From an uncultured Agathobaculum sp. (lineage in GTDB: Bacteria; Bacillota; Clostridia; Oscillospirales; Butyricicoccaceae), in contig NZ_CALWJK010000023.1 of NCBI RefSeq assembly GCF_944380975.1, positions 1 to 33,518 on the forward strand: DNA of 33,518 nucleotides. The letters are read 5' to 3'. Within the stretch, counting starts at the first letter, position 1. Every line of letters begins with the position of its first letter. Positions 7,477-16,208 of the stretch are shown one piece after another. The position numbers and the translations under genes are program-made. The notes beneath the pieces are model-generated. The model did not search any database. It saw only the letters and a list, made by a program, of their open reading frames with translations, and was not told the origin of the DNA.

Positions 7477-7488
7477 TAGGCGTATAAT
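7460..7488 (+). promoter_or_regulatory. Sigma-A promoter for the zinc-finger protein gene
   Basis: TTGAAA (7460-7465) and a consensus TATAAT (7483-7488) are separated by 17 bases, about 45 bases ahead of the ATG at 7533. It interlocks with the minus-strand promoter, so the two transcription starts should interfere with each other. Confidence 0.75.
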
Positions 7489-7532
7489 TATTTTATAAAT
7501 AAATATTTCTATATGGAGGTGGAGGATTTCCT

Positions 7533-8531
7533 ATGCACCTGATCATTCCGTCCGAGTGTCATCTTCGCGTATTTGTTACGGCAAAGCAGGAGGTTTTTGA
7601 ATTTTACGACAATGCAGAACACATGCTGCACCGGCACACCTTTTCTTACGGAGAAAGCATCATCCAACTGCTAGAGAGCTGGAAAGAAACTGATGAACCC
7701 CTTTTACAGGAAGCCTATGAATATCTGATAAAGCGAGCGCAGGTCGGAGAGGAAAACATGGGAGAATGGAATGAAATACTGTTCCGTTTTCAGCATGTGG
7801 ATAACCCGTTCCTCTATCTGCTGGTCATGCAGCTTGCACCGCTGCTGCTCAAATGCTTCTACGATATCGATCCTTCCATTGTCACCGATTTCTGTGAGGA
7901 ACTGGACAAGGTCAGGGCAGATGCACACACGCTGCTGTTCGATTGCCTGAATCCAGAAACAGCGGATATCTGCCGCCGGTATTGGGAGATCTGGGGGCGT
8001 ACACCGATGCGTTTGCCTTCCATCCGCACGGAATTACTTCCTGCCCGCACGCGCGCGGCCTATAACGGCTGGATCTCGCCAGCCGAGAACACGGATCCGG
8101 AATACCTTTACAGTACACAGCAGGAGATGATACTGGCAGAGGTCTGCTATCCTCGTTCTGTACAGGAACTATACGTTTTTCTCAAATCCACCTATCTGCG
8201 CCGTGCGGTACGTTTCAAAGAATGCCGACTGTGCGGCAAGCTGTTTGCAGCAACAGACGGCGACCGGACAGAATACTGCTCCCGTGAATATGAAAAAGGC
8301 AAAACCTGCCGAGAGGTTGGTGCCTCGCGTGTCTATCAGAAGAAACTGCTCGGCAACCCGATCACACGCGCCTATAACCGCGCCTACAAGACCCACAATG
8401 CCCGCATCCGCTATGGCACGATGACGCGCGAGGAATTTAATGCCTGGACGGAAGAGGCAAAAAAGCACCGTGATGCCTGTCAGACTGGCGAAATCTCGCT
8501 GGAACGCTTTGAGGAATGGCTGAAAGATTAA
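7533..8531 (+). CDS. DUF6076-like protein with C-terminal zinc finger
   Basis: A 332-residue protein. The N-terminal 200 residues are helical without a recognised domain. Residues from about 228 onward read CRLCGKLF ... YCSREY ... KTCREVG, a four-cysteine zinc-binding cluster, followed by a basic helix (YQKKLLGNPITRAYNRAYKTHNARI). This end pattern resembles the DUF6076/CGNR-type zinc fingers of Firmicute mobile elements, from memory. DNA binding is the likely property and the biological role is unknown. GGAGGTGGAGG precedes the ATG. The gene has a near-consensus promoter and its own terminator, so it is a single-gene unit divergent from the excisionase-like gene. Confidence 0.6.
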   Translation: MHLIIPSECHLRVFVTAKQEVFEFYDNAEHMLHRHTFSYGESIIQLLESWKETDEPLLQEAYEYLIKRAQVGEENMGEWNEILFRFQHVDNPFLYLLVMQLAPLLLKCFYDIDPSIVTDFCEELDKVRADAHTLLFDCLNPETADICRRYWEIWGRTPMRLPSIRTELLPARTRAAYNGWISPAENTDPEYLYSTQQEMILAEVCYPRSVQELYVFLKSTYLRRAVRFKECRLCGKLFAATDGDRTEYCSREYEKGKTCREVGASRVYQKKLLGNPITRAYNRAYKTHNARIRYGTMTREEFNAWTEEAKKHRDACQTGEISLERFEEWLKD

Positions 8532-8852
8532 ATGGTTCTTAAAATAGCGTGTCCATAACAACAATGGGAGAAAGGTGCTGCTCTCCCGATGGCCTGTGTG
8601 ATTCGGACTGCCTCGCGGCAAAACCTATCACTGCTCGTTTTGTAGGTGCAGACAGCCTGTGCGCTGTCTGCACCTCTTTTTTGCTCTCTCATGCAGGGAA
8701 CGGCTGCACAGCGATCCTATTGTCCAACGATATAACACATATTGGAGATACAAAGGGCGGACACCAAGCTGTACTAGTCAGGATCTATCACAGAATGTAG
8801 ACGCAAAACACACCTGCTTTCGCGAATTCTTGTGGAGGATGCCATAACAATG
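8532..8852. other. Intergenic stretch at the probable right edge of the element
   Basis: Apart from the terminator at 8644-8682 I see nothing coding. Open frames here lack ribosome sites. I looked for a second copy of the tRNA-Ser 3' fragment (CCCTGACTCTCCGCCA) that would mark the far att site and found none here or elsewhere to the right. Confidence 0.3.
8644..8682 (+). terminator. Rho-independent terminator
   Basis: A 13-bp perfect stem, AGGTGCAGACAGC against GCTGTCTGCACCT, has a six-base loop and is followed by CTTTTTT. It lies 112 bases after the zinc-finger gene. Confidence 0.85.
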
Positions 8853-9179
8853 CTAACTGTTTTGCGCCTTATAGTATTCTCCCCATGTCCACATAGCGTC
8901 CAGAATGGGTTTCAGGCTTTCCCCAATCTCGGTTAAACTGTACTCGACTCGAGGAGGAATTTCGGCATACACTTTTCGGCTGACTAGCCCTTTTTCTTCC
9001 ATATCCCGGAGTTGTGCTGTCAACACTTTTTGCGACACACTTCCAATGGATTTCTTTAGTTCTCCAAACCGTTTTGTCCCAGGTATTAAGTCACGCAGAA
9101 TCAGGACTTTCCATTTGTCACCAATCAGCATTAGGATTGTTTCCACCGGACAAGCTGGTAATTCTTTTGTTAACTGCAT
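8853..9179 (-). CDS. HxlR family winged-helix transcriptional regulator
   Basis: A MarR-superfamily winged helix of the HxlR/YodB class, which often senses thiol-reactive or oxidative stress. The hallmark features are present: CPVETILMLIGDKWKVLILRDL at the N-terminus, TKRFGELKKSIGSVSQKVLTAQLRDM as the recognition region, and the wing EIPPRVEYSLTEIGESL. The single cysteine just before the first helix is the usual redox-active position. With the start at 9179 it has 108 residues, the normal family length. The frame remains open to 9302, but the extra 41 residues (rich in basic residues, no ribosome site) do not fit the family, although the ribosome site at 9179 is also weak. It is unlikely to belong to the inositol locus, from which it is separated by a hairpin. 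Confidence 0.85.
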   Translation of the reverse strand: MQLTKELPACPVETILMLIGDKWKVLILRDLIPGTKRFGELKKSIGSVSQKVLTAQLRDMEEKGLVSRKVYAEIPPRVEYSLTEIGESLKPILDAMWTWGEYYKAQNS

Positions 9180-9361
9180 ATAACGAAGTCTTGCGTTTAA
9201 TAATGGCCCCTCTATAATACCTTTTCGGTGAACCCTTATGCTGCTAGGACAGCCGTTTGGATGCATTCCTATATAGCTTTCTAGAGAAGAAAGTATGGAC
9301 ATATGTGCATAATATTCATTAATGCTTTGTATTCAGCGTCCTCGTAATGATTTAATAACGA

Positions 9362-9395
9362 CAGAAGGACGAAGCACATTTGCTTCGTCCTTCTG
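9362..9395. terminator. Stem-loop at the 3' end of the iolG operon
   Basis: A perfect 15-bp stem, CAGAAGGACGAAGCA against TGCTTCGTCCTTCTG, with a four-base loop, 62 bases past the last gene of the minus-strand inositol operon. The T-tract is weak on both strands (CCTTTT on +, TCGTTATT on -), so it is a moderate terminator or an RNA-stabilising end. Confidence 0.65.
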
Positions 9396-9457
9396 CCTTT
9401 TCAGCATATCAAAGTATCATAAGAGGATAGGGATGATTTGGGAATGAGTGTGAGGGA

Positions 9458-10474
9458 TTATTCCAGTGACAGCAGTTCGTTTTTGAGGAAAGATTCCTTG
9501 CAGCGGAATGCGATCTTGGTGGACTGGGTGCCGTCGATAACGCCCGGGGTCGCCTTGCGGCCATTTGCGACACAGTCGCAGAACTCTTCGATTTCGGTGA
9601 TGTAAGCGTCATGCCAGCGGGTGATAAAGTCCTGATAGCATTCGCGGCATACGCCGTGCTTACTCATGACCTCGACAAGAGAATCGGTCGGTACAGAAGC
9701 AATACGCAGCGTGCCGCGGGTGCCGACAATCTCGGTCTCCACGTGCGAACCATGCGCTGCCGCGCGGCCGGCAAAGAAGAACGCCATCGCGTCGTTCTCC
9801 ATCTGCATCAGGCCGGAGACGTTATCGCCGTCGTCCCAATCCTTGTACTGCTTGAATTCATAGCAGCCGCCAATCGCCCACAGCTTCTTCGGCTCGGAAC
9901 CGGTCAGCCAGCGGATCAGGTCGAAATCATGGATGGACATGTCGATGAACTGGCCGCCGGAGCGAGGTGCGTATTCCAGTGTGCCCTCGATGATGGAGAT
10001 GGGGTCCTGCGAGTAGCAGCGTACCAGAATTACGTCGCCGATATCGCCGTTTTCCATCTTCTTCTTGGCTACCTGATAGGAGTGGTCGTAGCGGCGCATG
10101 AAGCCCAGCATAAAGATAAGATCCGGGTGCGCGGCGATAATCTTCTCTGCTTCCTTGCACTTTTCAACCGTGTCGGCCAGCGGCTTTTCACAGAATACGT
10201 GCTTGCCGGCGTCCATCGCGAGTTTGATCATCTCCACATGGGATGCGGTGTTGGTGATGATTGCGACTGCCTCGACGTTCGGGTCCTCGCACAGCGCCTT
10301 GGGATCGTTATATACTGCAGTAACGCCCAGCTCAGCAGCGACCTGCTTGGCGCGGTCAAAGTTTGCGTCCGCAATTGCGACCAGCTCAGAACCGGGTACG
10401 CGGTTTGCAATGTTGCAGGCATGCTCATAACCCAGACGGCCAACGCCGATGATACCGATTTTCAGCTTTTTCAT
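9458..10474 (-). CDS. Gfo/Idh/MocA oxidoreductase, probable inositol dehydrogenase (second copy of operon)
   Basis: An NAD(P)-dependent dehydrogenase of 338 residues. The N-terminal Rossmann fold starts GIIGVGRLGYEH. CEKPLA (catalytic lysine) is near residue 97, GFMRRYDHSY near 125, and the catalytic SIHDFDLIRW near 180. GFMRRYD and the HD pair are shared with IolG (myo-inositol 2-dehydrogenase) and scyllo-inositol dehydrogenases. It is the last gene of the five-gene operon, 57 bases after iolE, with AAAGGAG upstream of its ATG. Because the operon also opens with an IolG, this copy may prefer another isomer (scyllo- or chiro-inositol) or the reverse oxidation state. Exact substrate is not readable from sequence. 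Confidence 0.85.
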   Translation of the reverse strand: MKKLKIGIIGVGRLGYEHACNIANRVPGSELVAIADANFDRAKQVAAELGVTAVYNDPKALCEDPNVEAVAIITNTASHVEMIKLAMDAGKHVFCEKPLADTVEKCKEAEKIIAAHPDLIFMLGFMRRYDHSYQVAKKKMENGDIGDVILVRCYSQDPISIIEGTLEYAPRSGGQFIDMSIHDFDLIRWLTGSEPKKLWAIGGCYEFKQYKDWDDGDNVSGLMQMENDAMAFFFAGRAAAHGSHVETEIVGTRGTLRIASVPTDSLVEVMSKHGVCRECYQDFITRWHDAYITEIEEFCDCVANGRKATPGVIDGTQSTKIAFRCKESFLKNELLSLE

Positions 10475-10531
10475 AGGGATTCGCTCCTTTATTTCAAAAT
10501 TTGAATGTTCTGTTTGCGTGGGGCAGCCGGA

Positions 10532-11431
10532 TCAAAGACCGGTATGCTCTTTGACGTAGGCGCGTGCCATGCGTGCATATTCCAGCGGGTTGGCCTTGGC
10601 CGGGTCTTGCTCCGCTTCCACGACCAGCCAGCCCTCGTAGTTGTATTGGTCGAGCAGCTTAAACACGGTCGGGAAGTCCACGCAGCCCTCCGGGTCGCCC
10701 GGTACGGTGAACACGCCTTCCGGGATCGAACGCAGGAAGCTCTTGTTTTCCGCGTAGCACTTGTCCATGGCGGGCTTGCGCACATTCTTGAGATGGACAT
10801 GGCCGATGCGGTCGTGGTGCTTCTTGAGGATTTCGATCGGGTCCTCGCCGGAGAAGGTCAGGTGGCCGGTGTCGTAGATCATGCTGACATACTTCGGATC
10901 AGTCATGGCGAGCATGCGGTCGATCTCCGTGGTGGTCTGCACGGTGGTTGTCATGTGGTGGTGGTAGACGATCTTCATGCCGTTGTCATAAGCGATCTTG
11001 CCGAGGTGGTTGAGCCCCTTGGTGAGCACTTCCCACTCATCGTCGTTGAGCACCTTCTTGTAGGCAAGCGGGGTGTTCCACTGGTGTTGGATGGAGAAGG
11101 ACTGGTCCGAGGTGTTGATGACTGTCGCGCCGATGGCCTTCAGGAAATTCATGTGGTCAACAAAGGCACGCTCGTTCCACCAAAGCGGCTGCTCGTTTAA
11201 GTATGTGCTGATCCATGCAGTGATGGCGGAAATGCCGCGGCGGCCGAATTCCTTGTTCAAGATGGCGGGGTCACGCGGGTACTGGCAGCCGATCTCAGTG
11301 CCGACATAGCCGGTCAGCGCGATTTCGCTGATGGTTTGGAGAAAGCTGTTCTCCGCGCCCATTTCGGGCATATCGTCCTCGGTCCATGCAATCGGGGCGA
11401 TACCGATTTTGACTTTATTCGGATCTAACAT
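10532..11431 (-). CDS. iolE: Inosose dehydratase IolE
   Basis: IolE removes water from 2-keto-myo-inositol to give 3D-(3,5/4)-trihydroxycyclohexane-1,2-dione, the substrate of IolD. The 299-residue TIM barrel carries the family's signature stretches: GIAPIAWTEDDMPEMGAEN at the N-terminus, GTEIGCQYPRD, YHHHMTTTVQT (metal histidines), YDTGHLTFSGEDP, HVHLKNVR and EGVFTVPGDPEG. GGAAGGA precedes the ATG. A 237-base gap with a GC-rich hairpin separates it from iolI upstream, so expression may be adjusted there; the following dehydrogenase lies 57 bases downstream. Confidence 0.93.
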   Translation of the reverse strand: MLDPNKVKIGIAPIAWTEDDMPEMGAENSFLQTISEIALTGYVGTEIGCQYPRDPAILNKEFGRRGISAITAWISTYLNEQPLWWNERAFVDHMNFLKAIGATVINTSDQSFSIQHQWNTPLAYKKVLNDDEWEVLTKGLNHLGKIAYDNGMKIVYHHHMTTTVQTTTEIDRMLAMTDPKYVSMIYDTGHLTFSGEDPIEILKKHHDRIGHVHLKNVRKPAMDKCYAENKSFLRSIPEGVFTVPGDPEGCVDFPTVFKLLDQYNYEGWLVVEAEQDPAKANPLEYARMARAYVKEHTGL

Positions 11432-11611
11432 GGGATTCCTTCCTTTCGTTTGATGTGTGGCGATCTTGCTTACTGGTTACAGTGTAGCAGTCTGCATGCG
11501 TCTTTTCTTTCAACTTCTTGGGTTTGTTCAAAAAAGTGTGCACAGGAGATAAAATAAAGAAAAACGCTGGGTAAATGCGCAGATTCAATATCAAACAGTG
11601 CCTTGGAAGCG

Positions 11612-11637
11612 GCGCGCCGCACGGAGGGCGGCGCGCT
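11612..11637. other. GC-rich stem-loop between iolI and iolE
   Basis: GCGCGCCGC (11612-11620) pairs with GCGGCGCGC (11629-11637) across an eight-base loop. No T-run follows on the minus strand, which the operon uses; on + it is followed by GAAACGGTGTTTTTT. It may partly terminate transcription or protect mRNA ends within the operon. I see no gene in 11432-11668. Confidence 0.4.
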
Positions 11638-11668
11638 GCGGAAACGGTGTTTTTTGAAAATCCTGCTG

Positions 11669-12499
11669 TTACAGAAAGGGGCGGGTGGTTTCGGCGCCCA
11701 TACGGATGACATCCTCAGCATCCATGGCCCAGTATTCCGGGCGGAACAGCTCAAGGCAGGCGGGGCCGTCGTAGCCCACGGCTTTGACCGCCTCTGCAAC
11801 CTCCTTGACCGGGATCGCGCCCAGACCGGGCATCAGGCGGTGGCAATGGTCGAGGATGCCGAGCGGCAGGTCTTCGCAGTCGTTGATATGGAACACAAAC
11901 AGTTTATCCTTGGGTACCTTGCGGATGAAGTCCACATCCGCGCACTTGTCGTGCAGGTAGACGTTGATGCAGTCGATCGTCAGGCCGACGTTGTCGCGAT
12001 TGACCGCCTGTACGATCTCAAGCGCCTGCCGCACGCTGTTGCAGCACCATTTGCGGTCGCCGATCGGCTCAAAAGACAGCTTGACTCCATAAGGCTCCGC
12101 AATATCAGCAAGTTGGTTGAGTACCTTGACCGAGTCCTCAAACACTTCCTGCTCGTTTTTGGTGCAGATTTCCGCCGTAACGGTCGGTACGACAATGATA
12201 TACGGGTTGCCGATCTGCTGGGCGACTTCGCAGCCAAAGGTGAACAGTTCGACGAGTGTTTTCCACTCTTCTGGGGTGCAGAAGTTGATGTTTTCGATGG
12301 AGTTGAAGGCATAGGGCTTGAGATGGCTCTTGGCGAAAAATGCCTTCAGGTCGTCGACGGTATGCGTTTTAAGGTATTCTTTCAGCATATCAAGACGCAG
12401 TTCAATATAGTCGTAGCCGTATTTTTCACACAGCTCGAGGTCTTTTTCCACCGTGGAATTTTCCTTACAGGTGGCCTCATTATATCCGAGTTTCAACAT
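11669..12499 (-). CDS. iolI: Inosose isomerase IolI (TIM-barrel epimerase)
   Basis: IolI interconverts 2-keto-myo-inositol and 1-keto-D-chiro-inositol, letting chiro-inositol enter the pathway. The 276-residue protein matches the Bacillus family well: GYNEATCKENSTVEKDLEL, ELCEKYGYDYIELR, DIAEPYGVKLSFEPIG, VQAVNRDNVGL, FHINDCEDLP (metal site) and ELFRPEYW at the C-terminus. The start at 12499 has AAAGGAG eight bases upstream; the longer frame from 12523 would run through that site. The gene starts 13 bases after the transporter stop, so both are one transcript. Confidence 0.88.
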   Translation of the reverse strand: MLKLGYNEATCKENSTVEKDLELCEKYGYDYIELRLDMLKEYLKTHTVDDLKAFFAKSHLKPYAFNSIENINFCTPEEWKTLVELFTFGCEVAQQIGNPYIIVVPTVTAEICTKNEQEVFEDSVKVLNQLADIAEPYGVKLSFEPIGDRKWCCNSVRQALEIVQAVNRDNVGLTIDCINVYLHDKCADVDFIRKVPKDKLFVFHINDCEDLPLGILDHCHRLMPGLGAIPVKEVAEAVKAVGYDGPACLELFRPEYWAMDAEDVIRMGAETTRPFL

Positions 12500-12512
12500 A
12501 TAGCATTCTCCT

Positions 12513-13910
12513 TTATAGTTCACCGCGCGCTTCGCGCTCGGCCAGTTCTTTCATGATGGTGGGATAAATCTTGTCCAGTCGGTACAGCAACAATACCACA
12601 ATGGCGACGGCCCAGACCAGAATGGGGCCCCAGTAGAAGATCGCAGCAATCATTTCCTTGGCCGATTCCGGCTGCACCGCACCGCCCGTAGTCGAGCTGA
12701 GGAAGCCTGCGGCTTCGAGCAGCATGGTCATGATGGCGCTGGTCACGCCGGTGCCGACCTTGAATCCAAGCGAACCGGCACCGAAAATCAGGCTTTCCTG
12801 TCGGATATGGGATTTCCATTGACCATATTCTACCACGTCGCCCATCATGCCGAACACAACAGAGGTCAGCGGTGCCTGTCCCAGTGAGCGGATGATGGTC
12901 ATGGTTAGAATCCAGCTGAAGCTGGTGGGGTGGAGCATAATGAGCGCCTGTGCCGCAACCACGATCACACAACCTAGCAGCGAAAGGTCTCGTTTGTTGA
13001 ACCGGCGCAGCAAAAGGGGGCAGGCTAGCGCGCCTACAATGAGCGAAACGATTTCAGCCGTGTAAATGAAGCTGTACAGCTCGTCGTTGCCCAATACATA
13101 TTTGCAGTAGTAAGGCAGGTCGGTGCCGATGATGGTGGTATGGATACAGGTGACCGCCCACAGGATCAAGGTTGCCCAGAAATAGGGGTTGGACAGCAGG
13201 GCTTTCAGGCTGCGTCCCGCAGTCGCTTTGGGCTGTGCCTGTTGCTGCACCTCGAAGCGCACGGTTTCCTTGCAGTTGGCAAAGCAGATGATCAGCAGAC
13301 CGACCGCGATGATGCACCAGATACTCATCACCTTGATCCACGCCGCCTGATCGTCGCCGAACAGCTTGACGATCGGCAGGGCGAAGGTGACGGCAATTAT
13401 TTTGCCGAAGGGGGATAACGCCATGCGGATGACAGACAGCATATCCCGTTCATGGGAGGAGCGGGTCATCAGCGTGGAAAGCGTACCGTATGGCACATTG
13501 ATGGCGGTATAACAAACGGTCGTACACAGGTTGTAGGTAACAAATATGTACCAGAACTGCACGGTTTCGGTAGATTGTGGAATACAGAACATCGAAATGG
13601 TGCATAGTGCATACGGCACGGCCATCCACAATACCCAAGGACGGGCTTTGCCCCATTTGGATTTAGTCTTGTTGACGATCACACCCATAATTACATCGGA
13701 AGTGCCGTCGAATACGCGGGAAATCAGCATCGCAAGGCCGACAACAGCGACGGATACGCCAGCATAATCGGTATAGAACAATGTCAGCACCGCGGTGGTG
13801 ATACCCATGACAACATTGCATGCGGTGTCGCCCAAACCATAGGAGATGCGCGTCCACCAAGAGAGCGGAGCAGCAGGAGATGCGGTTTGCACTGGGGTTA
13901 CAGCTTGCAT
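12513..13910 (-). CDS. GPH-family (MelB-like) MFS transporter, probable inositol symporter
   Basis: A 465-residue cation-coupled sugar transporter of the glycoside-pentoside-hexuronide family with about 12 hydrophobic segments. The N-terminal RISYGLGDTACNVVMG and the first cytoplasmic loop SRVFDGTSDVIMG ... KSKWGKARPW are diagnostic: the aspartates bind cation and sugar. The central charged loop (about 225-245, rich in Gln) is the usual domain linker. GPH carriers move disaccharides, uronates or pentosides, so the cargo is not set by sequence. Its place between iolG and iolI makes inositol the likely one, replacing the IolT or ABC systems of other species. GGGAGG precedes the ATG; it lies 18 bases after iolG. 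Confidence 0.88.
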   Translation of the reverse strand: MQAVTPVQTASPAAPLSWWTRISYGLGDTACNVVMGITTAVLTLFYTDYAGVSVAVVGLAMLISRVFDGTSDVIMGVIVNKTKSKWGKARPWVLWMAVPYALCTISMFCIPQSTETVQFWYIFVTYNLCTTVCYTAINVPYGTLSTLMTRSSHERDMLSVIRMALSPFGKIIAVTFALPIVKLFGDDQAAWIKVMSIWCIIAVGLLIICFANCKETVRFEVQQQAQPKATAGRSLKALLSNPYFWATLILWAVTCIHTTIIGTDLPYYCKYVLGNDELYSFIYTAEIVSLIVGALACPLLLRRFNKRDLSLLGCVIVVAAQALIMLHPTSFSWILTMTIIRSLGQAPLTSVVFGMMGDVVEYGQWKSHIRQESLIFGAGSLGFKVGTGVTSAIMTMLLEAAGFLSSTTGGAVQPESAKEMIAAIFYWGPILVWAVAIVVLLLYRLDKIYPTIMKELAEREARGEL

Positions 13911-13928
13911 GTTCTCGCACCTCCCGGA

Positions 13929-14951
13929 TTATTGGATTTCGCTGAGGCTGACGGGACGATGCTCCTGTAGGGATGTGGCGGCTGCCATGGCGATTTTGAC
14001 CGGCTGAAGGCCATCAAAGCCCGTGACCGGCGTATCGGTGTCGTTCAGGACGGCCTGCGTAAACGCCTTTGCCTCCGCAATAAACGCATTGTTGTATCGC
14101 TCGAGGAAGAACCATGTCGGCTTTGCGATTTCCACGCCGTCGGCGCTCGAGATCATGGCCTGATCGTTCAAGTCGTTGGCAACCTGTACGCAGCCCTTGT
14201 CGCAGTGCACCTCGGTGCGCTGATCGTAGCCGTAATGTGCGGCGCGGCTGTTGTCGATCACGCCGAGCGCGCCGTTTTCAAACTTCATCATCACAATGGC
14301 GGTGTCTACATCGCCGTACTGGTCGTAGCCCGCGCCGGACAGTGCTGCGCCGTATGCGGTGACTTCGGTCACTTCGCTGCCGGCTAGATAGCGGACCATA
14401 TCGAAATCATGGATGGTCATATCCATGAAGATACCGCCGGAAACCTTGATGTAGTCCATGGATTGATGGTCGGGGTCGCGCGAGGTGACTTTGACGATGT
14501 TGGGCTTGCCAAGACGGCCGGAGGCGACGGTGTCGCGCACCATTTTGTGGTTGTGGTCGAAACGGCGCACAAAGCCAACCTGCAGCTTGACACCTGCGTT
14601 CTTGACTGCGTCGAGTGCCTCTTGGATTTTGGCCAGATTGGTGTCGATCGGCTTTTCACAGAAAATATGCTTGCCGGCTTTGGCTGCGCGCATAATAAAG
14701 TCAGCGTGTGTGTTGGTGGAGGAGCAGATAAAGACCGCTTCGATTGATGCGTCGCTGAAAATTTGTTCCGGATCGTCATAGCAGTGGGCAATGCCCATGT
14801 CGGCAGCCCATGCGCGGGTCACGTCGTTCATAAACGGATCAGCAACTGCGTATAGCTCGGCTTCCGGTACGGCATGTGCCAGATTTTCTCCGTGCAGCTT
14901 GCCGATGCGACCAGCGCCTAACAGACCAATACGAACCTTTTTCATTTTCAT
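13929..14951 (-). CDS. iolG: Inositol 2-dehydrogenase IolG
   Basis: The NAD-dependent first enzyme of inositol catabolism, oxidising myo-inositol to 2-keto-myo-inositol. The 340-residue protein has a Rossmann motif LLGAGRIGKLHGEN, CEKPID with the catalytic lysine near 100, GFVRRFDHNH near 127, and MDMTIHDFDMVRYLAGSE with the catalytic Asp-His pair near 175-180. Its order as first gene of a GPH transporter-iolI-iolE operon supports IolG over other Gfo/Idh enzymes. I keep the first ATG (14951) because AAGGAG lies five to six bases ahead; a second ATG two codons in is spaced worse. It is divergent from an AraC regulator across 317 bases. Confidence 0.9.
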   Translation of the reverse strand: MKMKKVRIGLLGAGRIGKLHGENLAHAVPEAELYAVADPFMNDVTRAWAADMGIAHCYDDPEQIFSDASIEAVFICSSTNTHADFIMRAAKAGKHIFCEKPIDTNLAKIQEALDAVKNAGVKLQVGFVRRFDHNHKMVRDTVASGRLGKPNIVKVTSRDPDHQSMDYIKVSGGIFMDMTIHDFDMVRYLAGSEVTEVTAYGAALSGAGYDQYGDVDTAIVMMKFENGALGVIDNSRAAHYGYDQRTEVHCDKGCVQVANDLNDQAMISSADGVEIAKPTWFFLERYNNAFIAEAKAFTQAVLNDTDTPVTGFDGLQPVKIAMAAATSLQEHRPVSLSEIQ

Positions 14952-15018
14952 GCACTCTCCTTCTTCATAGCAACGGGTGTTCCTTGTAGATGCATCAAAA
15001 AAGCAGGATTTTCAAAGC

Positions 15019-15064
15019 GTATCGTCGCGGGCTGTGCTATAATAAAATAAAAAGATGACGATAC
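15019..15064. promoter_or_regulatory. Divergent promoter flanked by inverted GTATCGTC half-sites
   Basis: GTATCGTC (15019-15026) and its exact complement GACGATAC (15057-15064) flank an A+T-rich core. The core holds an extended -10 (TGCTATAAT, 15035-15043) for the AraC side and a TATTAT (complement of 15039-15044) for the iolG side. No strong -35 boxes are present, as expected for an activator-dependent promoter. I propose an operator for one of the two AraC proteins encoded next door. Confidence 0.5.
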
Positions 15065-15268
15065 AGCAAACGATGATTTCTCAGCATTTGTTTTATTTTC
15101 TGCGTTTTCTCTGCTGTTCTTGTGACTTATTATAGAAGAAAATACCCGTGAAGCGTTAGCGGGTTCTTGTGGGAAAAGCGTGCGGCAGGGCGTGAAAAAA
15201 GCCGAAACGGGAAAACAAAATTGTGAAATCTTGTGATTGTTCTTAAGCGAGGAGGGTGGTGTAATCCG

Positions 15269-16123
15269 ATGACAGAGCTTCCTGGATTTGTGAATTGTGT
15301 GCTGATCGACCGAACTAGCAATGATAAACAGTCGCACCTGCCTCATGTTCATGACAACATGCTGGAGTTGTTTTATGTATGCAGCGGCGAGGGACAGTAT
15401 ATGGTTGATAACCGGCTGTATCCGATCTGCAAAGGGGACATGGTGATCTGTAACGCAGGAGTGCTGCATGGAGAGGAACCGGCGTTGGTACGCCAGGTCT
15501 ATTCATATAGCGTGGCGCTGACCGGGGTGCAGCTGGAAGGGTTGCCGCTGAACTGCTTGATTGATCCGTATACCTGCCCAGTAGTCTCTTGCGGACAATT
15601 GGCCGAACAGGTGGAGCACATGATGCGGCTACTATATCTGCTGTCGGCCGATACCGCGCATCTGGGAGCAGTGTGCAGCAGTCTGGCGTATTCTATGGTG
15701 CTGCTCACACAGGCGTTGGTCGGCAGCCGCGCCAGACAGCAGACCGCATCGAAGGTGGAAACACCGTCCGTTTTGGCGCATCGGGTGCGTCAATATCTGG
15801 ATGAGCATTATTCTGAAAACCTGACGCTGCGCGTTGTGGCGGACCGACTGCACATGAATGAGTATTATCTGGCGCACATTTTCAGCGAGGAGTTTGGCAC
15901 GCCTCCCATGCAGTATGTCATCAAACGGCGTATCGGAGAAGCACAGGATCTGTTGATTCATGAAACGCTGCCGATTGCCGAAGTGTCAGACCGTCTGGGA
16001 TATACCAGCGTCTGTCATTTTAATACGATGTTTAAAAAATATGTGGGGATGTCGCCGGGACAATATCGTCGTTCGTTCCGTAAGGATGGTGAAAAACCGT
16101 GTCAGGATGGTAAGCGGGGCTGA
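15269..16123 (+). CDS. AraC family regulator with cupin sensor domain (type A of a regulator pair)
   Basis: A 284-residue transcription factor. The N-terminal cupin (about 20-90) has HVHDNMLELFYVCSGEGQY and GDMVICNAGVLHGEEP, the fold that binds a small ligand such as inositol. The C-terminal double helix-turn-helix carries YLDEHYSENLTLRVVADRL and the signature RRIGEAQDLL ... IAEVSDRLGYTSVCHFNTMFKKYVGMSPGQYR. The start at 15269 is used because the frame extends upstream only by an unlikely GTG (15233); GGAGG lies somewhat far (about 13 bases). It is divergent from iolG and in tandem with a second AraC, so it most likely controls the iol genes. Confidence 0.85.
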   Translation: MTELPGFVNCVLIDRTSNDKQSHLPHVHDNMLELFYVCSGEGQYMVDNRLYPICKGDMVICNAGVLHGEEPALVRQVYSYSVALTGVQLEGLPLNCLIDPYTCPVVSCGQLAEQVEHMMRLLYLLSADTAHLGAVCSSLAYSMVLLTQALVGSRARQQTASKVETPSVLAHRVRQYLDEHYSENLTLRVVADRLHMNEYYLAHIFSEEFGTPPMQYVIKRRIGEAQDLLIHETLPIAEVSDRLGYTSVCHFNTMFKKYVGMSPGQYRRSFRKDGEKPCQDGKRG

Positions 16124-16208
16124 GCGGGGATTAGCAGGGACTAAATATCGATAGTGGTAGTGGAAAGGATGTGCAGACATCCAGACGAATAGGCAAAGGA
16201 GGGACAGC

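Noticed and set aside
8549-8800. A Cys-rich 83-codon frame after the zinc-finger gene
   Set aside because: It reads straight through a perfect terminator hairpin and lacks a ribosome site.
8532-9457. Second att copy for the integrase near the right end of the element
   Set aside because: No match to the tRNA-Ser 3' core was found by eye; the right boundary stays undefined.
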